The position numbers were made by a program, and so were the translations under genes. Source: Portunus trituberculatus (lineage: Eukaryota; Arthropoda; Malacostraca; Decapoda; Portunidae). From it: a stretch of 64,000 nt of DNA. The stretch lies in NCBI RefSeq assembly GCF_017591435.1, contig NC_059272.1, positions 5,382,994-5,446,993 of the forward strand, read 5' to 3'. Positions within the stretch are counted from its first letter, which is position 1. The number at the start of each line of letters is the position of its first letter. Below, piece after piece: positions 1 to 13,267 of the stretch. The notes under the pieces are model-generated. The model worked only from the letters and a program-made list of their open reading frames with translations. It had not been told where the DNA came from and searched no databases.

Positions 1-857
1 AATGTTAAGGGCGGCTAACCATTTCTTAAATTGTCTTAGTTTCTCACTAGCAAATTCAACATATGTGTGAGAGTCTGGTTTCACATATTTTCGGAACTGT
101 TGTCTGTATCCATCAGAAGTGACAGAGTAGGCGTCTAGAATGTTACCTTTGATCTCTTCATATTCTACCTCATCACTAAGGCCGTTGTATACTCTGTGAG
201 CTTTTCCTACTAGCTTTGGGACAAGGAGAGACACCCATTTATTCCTGTTAGCAATTCTCTCAAAAGTGTGAAATGACCCATCAACATCAGATTCGTCAAA
301 AGGGGGAACTAGCGGAGCAGCTGTAGCGGTATTAAAGCTTGCTAATTTTTTCTTTATATCTATTTCTTTCCCTCTAAACTTAGCGTCATTTCGTAGGGCA
401 AACTCCTGAATTTCTAACTCTTTCTCCTGCCTTTAAGTTGTAACTGAAATTCTCTCTCTTTATCTTTTTCTACCTGTAGTTGTATTTCTTTCGCTTCTTT
501 TTCTGCCTGTAGTTGCATTTGTTTTTCATGCATCCGGTATTCTAGTCTAAGCTTCTCAATTTCCCACTGACTTATCCTACTCTTATCCTGTTCTTCTTGG
601 GGACTGTATATTATAGTCCTCGTAGAGGCTGCCATGGGAGTTAACTCTGCTATGGCATTTCCTAGCAACTGACCTTCTTGCACTAGATGTTCAACAACTA
701 CATTCTTAACGACCTCTTTAGTCATCTGAGACGTGATGGGAATATCAAATTGTTTAGCGATGACTTACCACTGGTCCTTCTTTAAATTAGCACCTTTACG
801 ATGTTCCAGAGTAGGGTCAGCACAAAAATCTTCAACGTTAAACTGAGCGGAAGCCAT
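1..857 (-). pseudogene. gag-like polyprotein, N-terminal part, broken
   Basis: The frame starts at the ATG complementary to 855-857 and reads toward base 1. It opens with a short SAP-like segment, then from about 725 to 430 a strongly charged Gln/Glu/Lys coiled coil, then a segment typical of gypsy gag proteins (about 300-1, with the FDESDVDGSFHTFERIA stretch). An in-frame TAA at 765-767 and a frame change near 425 break it. Gag proteins of this class assemble the particle that holds the RNA. The start is chosen because it follows the leader and is the first Met of the domain. It could be intact if the two breaks are sequence errors; the remainder lies outside the window. Confidence 0.7.
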
Positions 858-1506
858 ATTAATAGATGTTAAAAAAACAAAACAAAAATGATAATCGAAT
901 TACTTAAGTGAGGAACTTGGCAGAGTGATAATTAAGGCAACCTTGGAAATTACCTAGATTATACTTAAGTAAACACTTATGAGTACAATCATTAATGAGG
1001 GGTAAACTAGAGAGTTACGGCATTAAGAGGGATCCGGATTACTCTAGTTACGAGAATTGAGAGTGAAAAGCGAATTGTACTGAGACTTGTTATTGATAAG
1101 AAGGCGGATTAGTCTGAGAGACTAGTTAAAGGGACAATTCTAACTAGCGAGAGAAATCATCCGCGAAGTGAAGGGATTGAGGGTTCGCATGAACATATGA
1201 TGATCCCAACACTTGGATAACACTTATTACACACCTGCCTATGTGCAAAAAATAGAAATAAGTGCTACCTTTCTACCTGGTTTCCTGCTCTACCACTGCT
1301 ATGCGATACCAGTGAAAGTCACGAAGCACTTTTAACCTAAAAGGAGCCACTTGATCGCAAAAAGGTATATTTAAACCACACGCAGGGTAAGTCCCAGAAA
1401 AAAAAAAACATCAAAGTCACAACACCACAAACACAAAAAAAAATAATGTAATCCCAGAAAAAAAAAAGTCACTGGAAAAATGGAACACTGAACAAGGGTT
1501 ATAAGG
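858..1506 (-). other. 5' leader of the LTR element
   Basis: Non-coding stretch between primer site and gag. The part 1144-1506 is also present at 16759-17134 in the short derivative of this family, which shows that it belongs to the element. It contains A-rich runs near 1399-1470. No frame worth reporting was seen. Confidence 0.7.
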
Positions 1507-1524
1507 GTCCTGTCACGGTCGCCA
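1507..1524 (-). promoter_or_regulatory. tRNA-Arg-type primer-binding site
   Basis: The plus strand reads GTCCTGTCACGGTCGCCA, the form expected for the 3' end of an insect-type tRNA-Arg including the CCA tail, so the minus strand carries its complement starting TGGCGACC. It sits two bases from the LTR end at 1527, the usual place for first-strand priming. The match to tRNA-Arg is from memory of the tRNA, as also used by 412/mdg1-type elements. Confidence 0.8.
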
Positions 1525-1526
1525 AT

Positions 1527-2214
<688 letters not shown>

Positions 2215-5200
2215 CATGCAAAACACAATATTTATCTAAGGAACTAAAATGTGACAAAAATGGGATATTTTAGTGTATTCCAGCGTTTTATCCAACAAAA
2301 CTCTGAAATGCAACCAAACCACACTATTTGTCTAAGGAACCAAAATATATCCCAAATGGGCTATTTTGGTGTATTCTAGCGTTTTATACACCAAAATTCA
2401 GGAATGAAGGCAAAACACTATATTTGTTAAAACGTCTTATTTATGCGTTTTAAGATGATTTATGAAAAAAACCTATCTCGATTGAGAATTTTGTTTATCC
2501 AAGTCATTTTACATTCTTTAGCTTCAAAACGCTATAATTGATAAAAAAAAAAAAAAAAAAAACTAGCCAATATAGAGAAACCAAAGTAAAAGGAACAAAA
2601 ACGTGTTATTTTAGTCATTTTCAGCTTTTTTTTCTCCAAAACACAGAAATGCTACCAAAACACACTATTTGTCTAAGGAACTCAAATATGTCAAGAATAG
2701 GTTGTTTTGGTGTATTCCAGCGTTTTATGCACCAAAACTGAAAAATGCAGGCAAAACACTATATTTGTTAAAACGTCTTATTTATGTGTTTTTAAGGTGT
2801 TTTAAGAAAAAAAAAACTATCTCGATTCAAAATTTTCCTTTTTCGTCATTATACTTTAACATCAGAACGATAAAATTGATGAAAAGAAGCTAATATATAG
2901 AAACGAAAGTGAAATTAACAAAAACGTGTTATTTTATAGTTTTCAGCTTTTTTCCACCAAAACACAGAAATGTTACCAAAACACACTATTTGTCTAAGGA
3001 ACTTAAATATATCCAAAACGGGTTATTTTAGTGTGTTCCAGGATTTTTTGCACCAAAACGCTAAAATGCAAACAAAACACTACATTTGTTAAAACGTCTT
3101 AAATATTTATGTGTTCTTAAGGTGTTTTATAAACAAATCATATCTTGATTGAAAATTTGCTTATTCGTCATTTTACATTGTTTTTCTTCAAAACCATAAA
3201 ATTGATGAAATCGAGCTAATACAGAGAAACGAAAATGAAACTAACAAAAACGTGTTATTTTAGTAGTTTTAAACGTTTTTGCAACAAAACACAAAAGTTC
3301 AGCCAAAACACACTATTTGTCTAATATGGGTTATTATAGTGTATTCCAGCGTTTTAGGCACCAAAACTCAGAAATGCAGGCAAAACACTCTATTTGTTAA
3401 ACCGTCTTATTTATGTGTTTTTAAGGAGTTTTATAAACAAAAAATATCTCGATTAAAAATTTTGCTTATTCGTCATTTTTTTTTTTTTTTTTTCAAAACG
3501 ATAAAATTCATAAAAACAAGGTAATATAGAGAAACCAAAGTAAATTAACAAAAACATGTTATTTTACTAGATTTCACCTTTTTTTGTATCAAAACAGAAA
3601 TGCTACCAAAACACATTATTTGTCTAATCAGCTAAAATATGTCCAAAATGGGTTATTTTGGAGTATTCAAGCGTTTTATGCACCAAATCTCAGAAATGCA
3701 GGCAAAACACCATATTTCTTAAAACGTCTTATTTATGTGTTTCTAAGGTGTTCTATAAAAAAAAAAAAGCTATCGCGATTGAAAATTTTCGATAATCAAG
3801 TCATATTACATTATTTTGCTTCAAAACGAAATAATTGATGAAAACAAGTAATGGTAGAGAATCCTAATTAAAAGTAACAAAAAAAAAGTTATTTTAGTAG
3901 TTTTCAACTTATTTTGCACCAAAATACAGAACTGCAGGCAAAACACAATATTTGTCTAAGCAAATGAAATATGTCAATAATGGGTTGTTTTGGTGCTCTA
4001 TGCACCAAAACTCAAAAAATGCAGGCAAAGCACACTATTTGTCTAAAGAACTCAAATATGTCCAAAATGGGTTATTTTGGTGTATTCCTGCGTTTTATGC
4101 ACTAATACTCAGAAATGCAGGCAAAACACATTATTTGTCTAAGGAACTGAAATATGTAAAAAATGGTGTATTCCTGCGTTTTATGCAACAAAACTCAGAA
4201 TTCCAGCAAAACACAATATTTATCTAAGGAACGAAAATGTGTCACAATGGGTTAATTTGGTGTGTTCCAAGGTTTTTTGCACCAAATCTATGAAATGCAG
4301 GCAAAACACTACATTTGTTAAAATGTCTTATTTATATTTTTTATGGTGTTTTAAGAAAAAAAAACTATCTCAATTGAAAATTTTCCTTATTCGTCATTTT
4401 ACATTGTATTGCTTCAAAACGATAAAATTGATGAAAACAAGCTAATATATGGAAACCAAAGTGAAATGAACAAAAACGTGTTATTATGATAGTTTTCAGG
4501 TTTTTGCACCAAAACACAGAAATGCTACCAAAACACACTATTTGTCTAAGGAACTGATATTTGTCCAAAATAGGTTATTTTGGTGTATTCCAGCGTTTTA
4601 TGCACTAAAACACAAAATGCAGGCAAAACACATTCTTTGCTTAAAGAACTCAAATATGTCCAAAATGGGTTAATTTGGTGTATCCCTTAGAATTGCAGCA
4701 AAACACAATATTTATCTAAGGAACTAAAATGTTTCAAAATGTTTTTTTGCACCAAAACTCTGAAATGCAGGCAAAACACTACATTTGTTAAAACGTCTTA
4801 TTTATGTGTTTTTAAGGTGTTTTATGAAAAGAAAACTATCTAGATTGAAAATTTTGCTTATTCGTCATTTTACATTCTTTTGCTTCAAAACGATAAAATT
4901 GATGAAAACAATCTAATACAAAGAAACCAAAGAGAAATCAACAAAAAACGTGTTATTTTAGTAGTTTTTATGCTTTTTCGTACCAAAACACAGAAATGCT
5001 ACCAAAACACACTATTTGTGTAAGGAACTGAAATATGTCCAAAATGGGTTATTTTGGTGTAATCCAACGTTTTATGCACCAAAACTCAGAAATGCAGGAA
5101 ATATTTGTTAAAACGTCTTATTCATGTGTTTTTAAGGTGTTTTATGAAAAAAAAACTATCTCGATTGATTTTTTTGGCATTTTACATTGTTTTCCTTCAA

Positions 5201-8200
5201 AACGATGAAATTGATAAAAAGAAGCAAATATTGAGAAACAAAAGTGAAATTAACAAAAACGTGTTATTTTACTAGTTTTTAGCTTTTTACCACCAAAACA
5301 CAGAAATGCTACCAAAACAAACTATTTCTCTAAGGAATTCAAATATGTCCAAAATTTTGGTGTGTTCCAGCGTTTTTTGCACCAAAACACTGAAATGCAG
5401 GCAAAACACTTCATTTGTTAAAACGTCTTATTTATGTGTTCTTAAGATGTTTTATGATCCAAAACTATCTTGATTGAAAATTTTTCTTATTCGTCATTTT
5501 ATATTGTTTTGCTTCATGCACTAAAACTCAGAAATGCAGGCAAAACACATTATTTGTCTAGGGAACTGAAATATGTCAAAAAATGGGCTATTTTTTTGTA
5601 TTCCTGCGTTTTATGCAACAAAACTCAGAACTCTGAAATGCAAGCAAAACACTACATTTATTAAAACGTCTTATTGATGTGTTTTATGAATTATTATATA
5701 AAACATGTCTCGATTGAAATTTTTTTCTTATTCGTCATTTTACATTCTTTTCCTTCAAAATCATAAAATTAATGAAGACAAGCTAATACAGAGAATCCAA
5801 AGTGAAATCAATAAAAACATGTTATTTTTGTATTTTTTTGCTTTTTTGTACCAAAACAGAGAAATGCTACCAAAACACACTATTTGTTTAAAGATCTGAA
5901 ATATATCCAAAATGAGTTATTTTGGTGTATTCCAGCGTATTATGCAACAAAACTCAAAATTGCAGTCAAAACACAATATTTATCTAAGGAACTAAAATGT
6001 GTCAAAAATGGATTATTTTGGTGTATTCCAGCATTTTATACACCAAAACTCTGAAATGCATGTAAACCACACGTTTATCTAAGGAACTGAAATAAGTAAA
6101 AAAAAAAAAAAAAAATGGGTTATTTTGTTGTAATCCAGCTTTTTATGCACCAAAACTCAGAAATGCAGGAAAAACACTGTATTTGTTTTTTGTACCAAAA
6201 TAGAGAAATGCTACCAAAACACACTATTTTTTTAAAGATCTGAAATATATCCAAAATGGGTTGTTTTGGTGTGTTCCAGCGTTTTATGCAACAAAACTCA
6301 AAATTGCAGTCAAAACACAATATTTATCTAAGGAACTAAAATGCGTCAAAAATGGATTGTTTTGGTGTATTCCAGTGTTTTATACACCAAAACTCTGAAA
6401 TGCATGTAAACCACACTATTTATCTAAGGAACTGAAATAAGTTAAAAAAAAATGGGTTATTTTGTTGTAATCCAGCTTTTTATGCACCAAAACTCAGAAA
6501 TGCAGGAAAAACACTGTATTTGTTATAACGTCTTATTTATGTGTTTTTAAGATGTTTTATGAAAAAAAAACTATCGATTGAAAATTTTCCTTTTTCGTCA
6601 TTTTACATTGTTTTGCTTCAAAACGATAAAATGGATAAAAAGAAGCTAATATAGAGAAACGAAAGTGAAATTAACAAAAACGTGGTATTTTAGTAGTGTT
6701 GAGCTTTTTTCCACCAAAACACACTATTTGTCTAAGGAACTCAAATATTTCCAAAATGGGTTATTTTGGTGTGTTCCAGCGTTTTATCCACCAAAACACT
6801 GAAATGCAGGCAAAACACTTCATTTGTTAAAACGTCTTATTTATGTGTTCTTAAGGTGTTTTATGAACAAAAACTATCTTGATTGAAAATTTTGCTTCTT
6901 CATTTTATATTATTTTGCTTCAAAACTATAAAATTGATGAAAGCAAGCTAATATAGAGAAACCAAAGTGAAATTGATAAAAACGTGTTATTTTAGTAATC
7001 TTTAGCTTTTTTGCACCAAAACACAAAAATGCTACTAAAACATATTATTTTTCTAAGGAACTGAAATATGTCCAAAATGGATTATTTTGGTGTATTCCAG
7101 CGTTTTATGCACCAAAATTCTGAAATGCAACTAAAACACACTAATTCTCTAAGTAACTGAAATATGTCAAAAATGGTTTATTTTGGTGTATTCCAGCGTT
7201 TTATGCACCAAAACTCAGAAATGCAGGCAAAACACTATATTTGTTAAAACGTCTTATTTTTGTGTTCTTAAGGTGTTTTATGAACAAAAACTATCTTGAT
7301 TAAAAATTTTGCTTATTCTTCATTTTTTTTTTTTTTTATGCTTCAAAACGATAAAATTGATAAAAAAAAAAAAAGAGCTAATTTAGAGAAACCATAGCGA
7401 AATTAACAAAAAGGTTTTATTTTAGTAATTTTCAGGTTTTTTGCACCAAAACACAGAAATGCTACCAAAACACACTATTTGTCTAAGGAAGTGGAATATG
7501 TCCAAAATGGATTATTTTGGTGTATTCCAGCGTTTTATGCACCACAAATCAGAAATGGACGCAAAACACTATATATTTGTTATAACGTCTTATTTCTGGG
7601 TTTTTAAGGTATTTTATGAAAAAAAAACTATTTAGTTTGAAAATTTTGCTTATTCGTCATTTTATATTGTTTTGTCTAAAAACGATATAATTGAAAAAAA
7701 AATCTAATATAGAGAAACGAAAATGAAATGAACAAAAACGGTCTATTTTAGTAATTTTCTAGATTTTTTCCACCAAAACACAGCATTGTTAACAAAATAC
7801 ACTATATGTCTAAGGAACTTAAATATGTCAAAAATGGTTTATTTTGGTGTATTCCAGCGTTTTATGCACCACAACTCAGAAATGCAGGCAAAACGTTATA
7901 TTTGTTAAAACGTCTTATTTATGTGGTCTTAAGGTGTTTTATGAACAAAAACTATCTCAATTAAAAATTTTGGTTATGTGTCATTTTATATTGTTTTGCT
8001 TCAAAACGATAATATTGATGAACACAAGCCAATATAGAGAAACCAAAGTGAAATTAACAAAAACGTGTTATTTTAGTAATTTTCTTTTTTTTTTTTTTTT
8101 TTTTTTTTTGCAACAAAACACAGAAATGTTACCAGAACACACTATTTTCCTAAGGAACTGAAATATGTCCAAAAATGAGTTATTTTGCTGTATTCCAGCG

Positions 8201-8437
8201 TTTTATGCACCAAACTCAAAAATGCATGCAAAACACATTATTTGTCTAAGGAACTTTCTGAAATGTGTCAAAAATGAGTTATTTTGGTGTATTCCAGCTA
8301 TTTATACAACAAAACTAAAAAATGCAGCATAAATAAAATGTGTCAAAAATGGGTTACTTAGGTGTATTTCAGCGTTTTTTACACCAAAACTCTGAAATGC
8401 AGGCCAAACACTATATTTGTTAAAACGTCTTATTTAT
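2215..8437 (+). repeat. AT-rich satellite array A
   Basis: About 6.2 kb of tandem, diverged monomers. Each monomer has a ~220-bp block (landmarks AAAACGTCTTATTTATGTG, TCGATTGAAAATTTTG, CTTCAAAACGATAAAATTGA, AGAGAAACCAAAGTGAAATT) followed by one to several ~96-bp subunits (ACCAAAAC, CAGAAATGC, TCTAAGGAACTGAAATATG, TGTATTCCAGCGTTTTATGC). The distance between successive ACGATAAAATTGA landmarks is mostly 300-340 bases but rises to about 410, 470, 560, 590 and 860 where subunits are multiplied or the landmark is lost. Short frames with repeated MHQN/FVKTSYLCV motifs are only translations of this repeat. Confidence 0.93.
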
Positions 8438-8854
8438 GTTTTTTTTTTTTTTTTTTACATAGGGAAGAGGGCCAGCAAAGATAAAAAAAAAAAGACAGTT
8501 AGAAAAAAGCCCACTTGAGCGCTGGCTCTCCAAAAAGTATAAAAAGTGCCAAAACCGTCAGCCAATTGGCTGCTCCCACACACCAGCCACCCACGCACGC
8601 GCCAAGCAGATATATACCGGCACACTCAGCTACGAGTACCCGCTTCATTCCTTTTTTGAAGATGGTCTATGAAGGCCGAAAGGTACCTCGAAAGAGCAAA
8701 AACCAACAAACACCCCAGCTGATTAAGAAAAAGAATGGACATAGGAAATCTATTACGATTCCTAGACGAGAACACTCGCTCACTAGCAAGAAGTATTGAA
8801 AAGACTTTCTATAAAATCATCAATGCAGTTACCGCTGTAGACTTTAACAAAACC

Positions 8855-8857
<3 letters not shown>
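8438..8857. other. unassigned repeat-like stretch after satellite A
   Basis: A T17-type run, then GGGAAGAGGGCCAGCAAAG followed by an A run and a moderately GC-rich segment with GAGCGCTGGCTCTCC. It looks like an interspersed repeat, but I cannot place it in a family. Two overlapping frames (8515-8799, 8735-8959) have no recognisable domain and are not called as genes. Confidence 0.4.

Positions 8858-8929
<72 letters not shown>
8858..8929. repeat. (AT)n microsatellite
   Basis: Perfect TA dinucleotide run of about 72 bases; the following base starts TGTGATGGGCCCC and a sharp rise in GC content. Confidence 0.97.
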
Positions 8930-8932
<3 letters not shown>

Positions 8933-9079
8933 GATGGGCCCCGTCTTAATCCCCTTTAATTTATTATTTCATTATATATGAAGCCTATGGCCACTCATCG
9001 CGGGCCCCTCGGGTTGTTCTGCTGAGCAGACAACCCGCCTCCCCCTCTCCACCATTTTGTGTGCCTGCGAGCTTCACAG

Positions 9080-9840
9080 TCAGTAACCAGCTAGCTTTCA
9101 GCGGAGGTAAACACGCACTCTCGTCGGTCTGGCACAGTGTTAGGGAAATTCGTGTTGCTGGGCTTCTCTTGTTGCTCATTAGTCATCGGTCTGGGAGTTG
9201 TGCCCTCCTGTTGAGTAGCTGGCTTGTTACTCGGTAGACCGTGGCTGTGTAGGACAACGGGCTTGTTGTCCTAAGGAGTGTGGCCGGTTGGGTCTACATT
9301 TCCTGTCGTGCGTTCGTTCACTTGGGTGTGGCGACGCGGAGAGAGACGCTTTGTCTCGTCCTGTTTGTTTTGTAGGTGGCCGTGGTCACCAGTGTGTTTG
9401 GTGGGCGGCTGTGTGCCCCACCATCTGTTGTGTCGTATCAGTAGTATACTGTTTATAGTAACCAGCTAGCCTTCAGCGGAGATAGACACGCACTCTCGTC
9501 GGTCTGGCACAGTGTTAGGGAGATTCGTGTTGCTGGGCTTCTCTTGTTGCTCATTAGTCATCGGTCTGGGAGTTGTGCCCTCCTGTTGAGTAGCTGGCTT
9601 GTTACTCGGTAGACCGTGGCTGTGTAAAACAACGGGCTTGTTGTTCTGAGAAAGTGTGGCCGGTTGGGGCTGCATTTCTAGTGCGTTCGTCCACTCGGGT
9701 GTGGCGACGCGGAGAGAAGCGGCATTGTCTCGTCCTGTTTGTTTTGTTGTGGTGGCCGTGGTCACCAGTGGGGCTTGGTGGGCGGCTGTGTGCCCCCACC
9801 ATCTTTTGTAGAGTTTCAGTAGTATACTGTATTGTAGTGG
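9080..9840. repeat. 379-bp tandem duplication, two copies, GC-rich
   Basis: Two copies, about 9082-9460 and 9461-9839, beginning AGTAACCAGCTAGC and ending near AGTAGTATACTGT, with scattered substitutions and small indels. GC content is much higher than in the satellite upstream. Conserved pieces include GTCGGTCTGGCACAGTGTTAG, split here only to name the site. The block 8930-9080 before it starts TGTGATGGGCCCC and contains a hairpin (GGGTTGTTCTGCTGAGCAGA region). It could be the U3/R part of an unknown LTR; no coding evidence. Confidence 0.85.
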
Positions 9841-9843
9841 TAG

Positions 9844-10376
9844 TGTTATGCCAGCAATAGCATCTTGTCTAGGGATCAAGGCACACAGAAACTTCTAGTT
9901 AAGCCGGGCTTGCTAATGCATTTAATTAAGACATTTCACCATCACCACAACCCACATAAACCCATCACCACACGGCACATATACAATATCTACAATTGTG
10001 TGAGCTCGACACGTAAAACATATCCTACATAATCCTGGAACAATACTTAAGTATTACCTGGAGCCACGGAGAAGGAAGTGTGGACGAGGCAACTGCCAAA
10101 GCGAATCTGACTTGTCCCAGGGCTCCAGCTAACACGTATCCTAGGGACACGTCACCGACCGATACGTCAGCCAATTCCATGGTTCGTGACCCTTCATTCG
10201 AAGACATTAATATCGAACCAATGTATATAACAATGAGCTTAAATCTAATAATTACCCATAACAATGAGCTTAAATCTAATAATTACCCATATCAATGTAT
10301 ACAAGTTAGAACATAAAAAGAAACAAAATAAAGAGAAAACTTATAAAGTTAGGGGAGATTATAGCGTACCATAACA
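9844..10376 (-). repeat. 3' LTR of Gmr1-like element
   Basis: 533 bases; on the minus strand begins TGTTATGG and ends GCATAACA. It holds a direct repeat of a 31-base unit (AACAATGAGCTTAAATC...) twice in a row near 10231-10291. It is almost identical to 15147-15677. The 78-79-codon frames inside both LTRs are mirror-image chance frames. Confidence 0.97.
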
Positions 10377-10392
10377 TCCTCCCCTTTAAGAT
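10377..10392 (-). promoter_or_regulatory. polypurine tract
   Basis: The minus strand reads CTTAAAGGGGAGGA directly before the TGTTATGG start of the 3' LTR. Purine-rich runs at this place prime second-strand synthesis in LTR elements. Position next to the LTR and downstream of the RNase H stop supports the call. Confidence 0.85.
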
Positions 10393-10433
10393 AAAAATAC
10401 AATGTAGATGTTTTTTTTATCAAAACCAAAAGT

Positions 10434-11929
10434 TATGCAGATGGACGGGATAGGGCATCGGCAAGAAGGTTATCGCGCCCTTTAATGTGTTTTATTTCAA
10501 GATCATATGGCTGCAATATCAAAGCCCATCTAGTTAACCTTTGGTTTTGTTCTTCATCTTTGTCACAAATACCAGGGATTATGGTCACTGTAAACAGTTA
10601 TTTTACCACCAGAACCTAGATATACATCAAATTTCTCTAGAGCAAACAATAAAGATAAGGCCTCCTTTTCAATTGTAGAATAATTTCTTTGATGAGGCTT
10701 GAATTTAGTTGACATATAACAAACAGGATGTAATACACAGTCTCCGTCTTCTTGCATTAACACTGCTCCAGCTGCAATTTCACTGGCATCAACATGCAAA
10801 ACGAAAGGGTTGCTAAAATTTGGCCCTTTCAAAACAGGTTTACACATTAAAAATGATTTAATTTTTTCAAAGGAATTTTGACATTTTTCATCCCATCTCA
10901 TAGGTTTCTTAGGGCTAACTAGGTCAGTCAAAGGACTTACAACTTCTGCAAAATTGGGGCAAAACTTCCTATAATATCCAGCCATTCCAAGAAATCGCTG
11001 GACATCCTTGCGAGTTTTGGGTACAGGCATATTGTAAATAGCATCAATCTTAGCTGACAGAGGGGAAACATTACCAAAACCAACTTCATGACCTAGAAAC
11101 CTAAGTGTTGCGTGGCCAAACTCACTCTTTACTAGATTTATGGTTAGTGAAAATTGTTTTATTCTCTCAAACAAGGCTCCAAGAGTATTTATATGGGTTT
11201 TCCAATCATTTGAGTGTATTATAAGATCATCAATGTAACAGTGAACATTTTCTAATCCTCTATCAACCTAGAAGTTAACCGTTGATAAGTACATGGGGCA
11301 TTCCTAAGCCCAAAGGGCATGACACAATATTGAAACAATCCATCTGGGGTAGTGAAGGCACTTATTATTTTAGCTCTCTTAGTTAATGGGACCTGGTAAT
11401 AACCTCGCAACATATCAATTTTAGACATAAACTTAGCACTGCCAACAGAATCAATTATGTCATCAACCCGTGGAAGCGGGTAAGAATCTCCTTTGGTTAA
11501 AGCATTAACTCTTCTATAATCAGTACACATCCGGAATGAACCATCCGGCTTAGGTATCAAAACACAAGGAGATGCCCACTCACTCTCACTAGGCTCAATT
11601 AATCCATTAGCTAGTAGAAATTTTACCTCATCTTTCAAAATCCGCCTCTTTTCTGGTGACACACGATAGGGAGCTTGTTTCACAGGAACTGCACCATCAG
11701 TTAAAACAATATCATGTTCCACTGCTGAGGTTGGCTTAGGAACATCTGTACATATATCACTATATTTATTTATAAGTGAAACCATTTCAGACTTTTGCTG
11801 AGCCTCCAAATGACATAATTTTGAATCTAGCGAAGTTAAGATGTCAGAATTCTTTAGCTTTACATCTACCTTTAGCGTGAAATCATTGTCAGCATTTTCC
11901 TTATCTTGACTCTCCAGGATCTGCACCAC
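10434..11929 (-). CDS. pol: reverse transcriptase and RNase H part of pol
   Basis: This part copies the element RNA into DNA and removes the RNA. RT (11929 to about 11200) shows the gypsy signature VLIPKPDGSFRMCTDYR, SKIDMLRGYYQVPL, TTPDGLFQYCVMPFGLRNAP, and YIDD at 11226-11237. RNase H follows (11174 to 10434) with FVLHVDASEIAAGAVL, the EKEALSLLFALEKF helix, VYSDHNP, and the terminal LADALSRPSA ending in a stop close to 10434. Frame changes near 11262 and 10577 split it; both lie in short base runs. No integrase follows RNase H; the polypurine tract does. It is probably one polyprotein with the integrase and gag upstream. Functional if the run-length differences are sequence errors. Confidence 0.88.
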
Positions 11930-11959
11930 CTCACTCCTGGCCTCCTGCTCTCTGCCGTG

Positions 11960-13267
11960 GTATTCTTTGAGTAGGTTGATATGTACTAATCTTTTATCTT
12001 TTCTCCTTCCTGGGGTGTCAATGACATAGTTTAGGTTCCTTCCTTCTTAATTACTGTAAAGGGTCCTTTGTACTTGGCTTGTAAAGGGTACTTTTTATCT
12101 GGCAAGAATAAAAGCACCTTATCTCCCACCTGGAATTCACGTAGCGTGGAATGAGCATCATAGTTGAGCTTCATCTGCTTTTGAGCTTTCATAAGGTTAC
12201 TCTTTGCAAAAACATGTACGTGTTTCAGTCGTTCCTTACCTTCCTCACATATTCACTTAAGTCCTCACTTTCCTCATCCACCCAACTCTCTTGTAAGAGT
12301 TTCAGAGGTCCACGTATATCCCTGCCAAACATCATTTCATTGGGTGAATATCCCAGAGCTTCTTGTCTGGAACTCCTTATAGCATACAAGACTAGAGGCA
12401 AACCTTCATCCCAGTCTTTACCTGTCTCAAGGCAGTATTTGGTAAGCATCGACTTCATGGTTTGATGCCATCGCTCCAGCGCACCTTGACTCTGAGGATG
12501 ATATGCTGATGATAAGTGATGTTGTATATCTAGGGTAGACATAACTTGCTTAAATATCTTGGAGGTAAAGTTGCTACCTTGATCTGACTGGACCACTTTA
12601 GGTAATCCAAACTGAGTGAATATTCGGAGTAGGACGGGGATTATTGTTCTAGTAGTTATTCCTCTCAGAGGAATTGCCTCTGGATAACGAGTGGACCTGC
12701 ACATGAGGGTTAAGATGTGCTGATAGCCTTTTCTTGTTTTAGGGAGAGGACCCACACAGTCAATAATAACTTCAGAAAAGGTTCACCAGCAGCAGGAATT
12801 GGATACAATGGTGCTGGGGGGATAACCTGGTTGGGTTTACCAGCAATCTGGCATATGTGACAAGATTTACAGTATTTCGATATATCCGAGTTAATGCCAG
12901 GCCAATAGAAATACTTCAAAACTTTATCTAGAGTTTTCTTTACTCCCAAATGACCCCCTAAGTGGTCATGAGCTAAACCCAACACCAAAGATCGGTAACA
13001 GGATGGTACTACAACTTGTCTCAGTTCGTGCCATGTTTCACCTGCTGGGGCATCAGGAGGTCTAAACTTTCTCATCAGCACATCAGACTGAACATAATAG
13101 CAGACAGGTTCGCTTTCAATTTCATTCACGGTGACTGCCTTGTTAAACAGTGAGGTTAGTGTTACATCTGCCTTCTGAGCCTCTACTAACATTTTCCTTG
13201 TGATTACACCTTTATCCATACTCACTGGCTCAGGGCTAACCTCAGTAGCATCAGGGTCAGTAGCCAC
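11960..13267 (-). CDS. integrase upstream of RT (HHCC, D,D35E core, GPY/F)
   Basis: Integrase joins the element DNA to the host chromosome. The zinc-binding HHCC domain is near 13000-12850 (HDHLGGHLG ... CKSCHIC). The catalytic core has D in DCVGP at 12759-12761, D in SDQGSNF at 12582-12584 and E in GALERWHQ at 12474-12476, giving 58 and 35 residues between them, the spacing of active retroviral-type integrases. A GPY/F module (YKGPFTVIKK ... HINLLKEY) lies about 12090-11965 and runs on into RT at 11929. Frame changes near 12770 and 12050 are at runs of T and G. Position between protease and RT is the unusual feature of this element. Confidence 0.9.

Noticed and set aside
2538..8161. Many 60-100-codon frames with recurring HQN, AKHYIFVKTSYLCVFK motifs
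   Set aside because: The motifs recur with the satellite period in several frames and on both arrays; they are satellite translations without start-codon or coding-bias support.
10025..10316. Opposed 78-79-codon frames repeated exactly at 15328-15619
   Set aside because: They are identical only because they lie in the two LTRs; no domain and both strands open.
12225..13267. Integrase region as a separate element nested in a normal gypsy element
   Set aside because: There is no second pair of LTRs; the integrase lies between protease and RT on the same strand, its GPY/F part runs straight into RT, and a polypurine tract follows RNase H directly.
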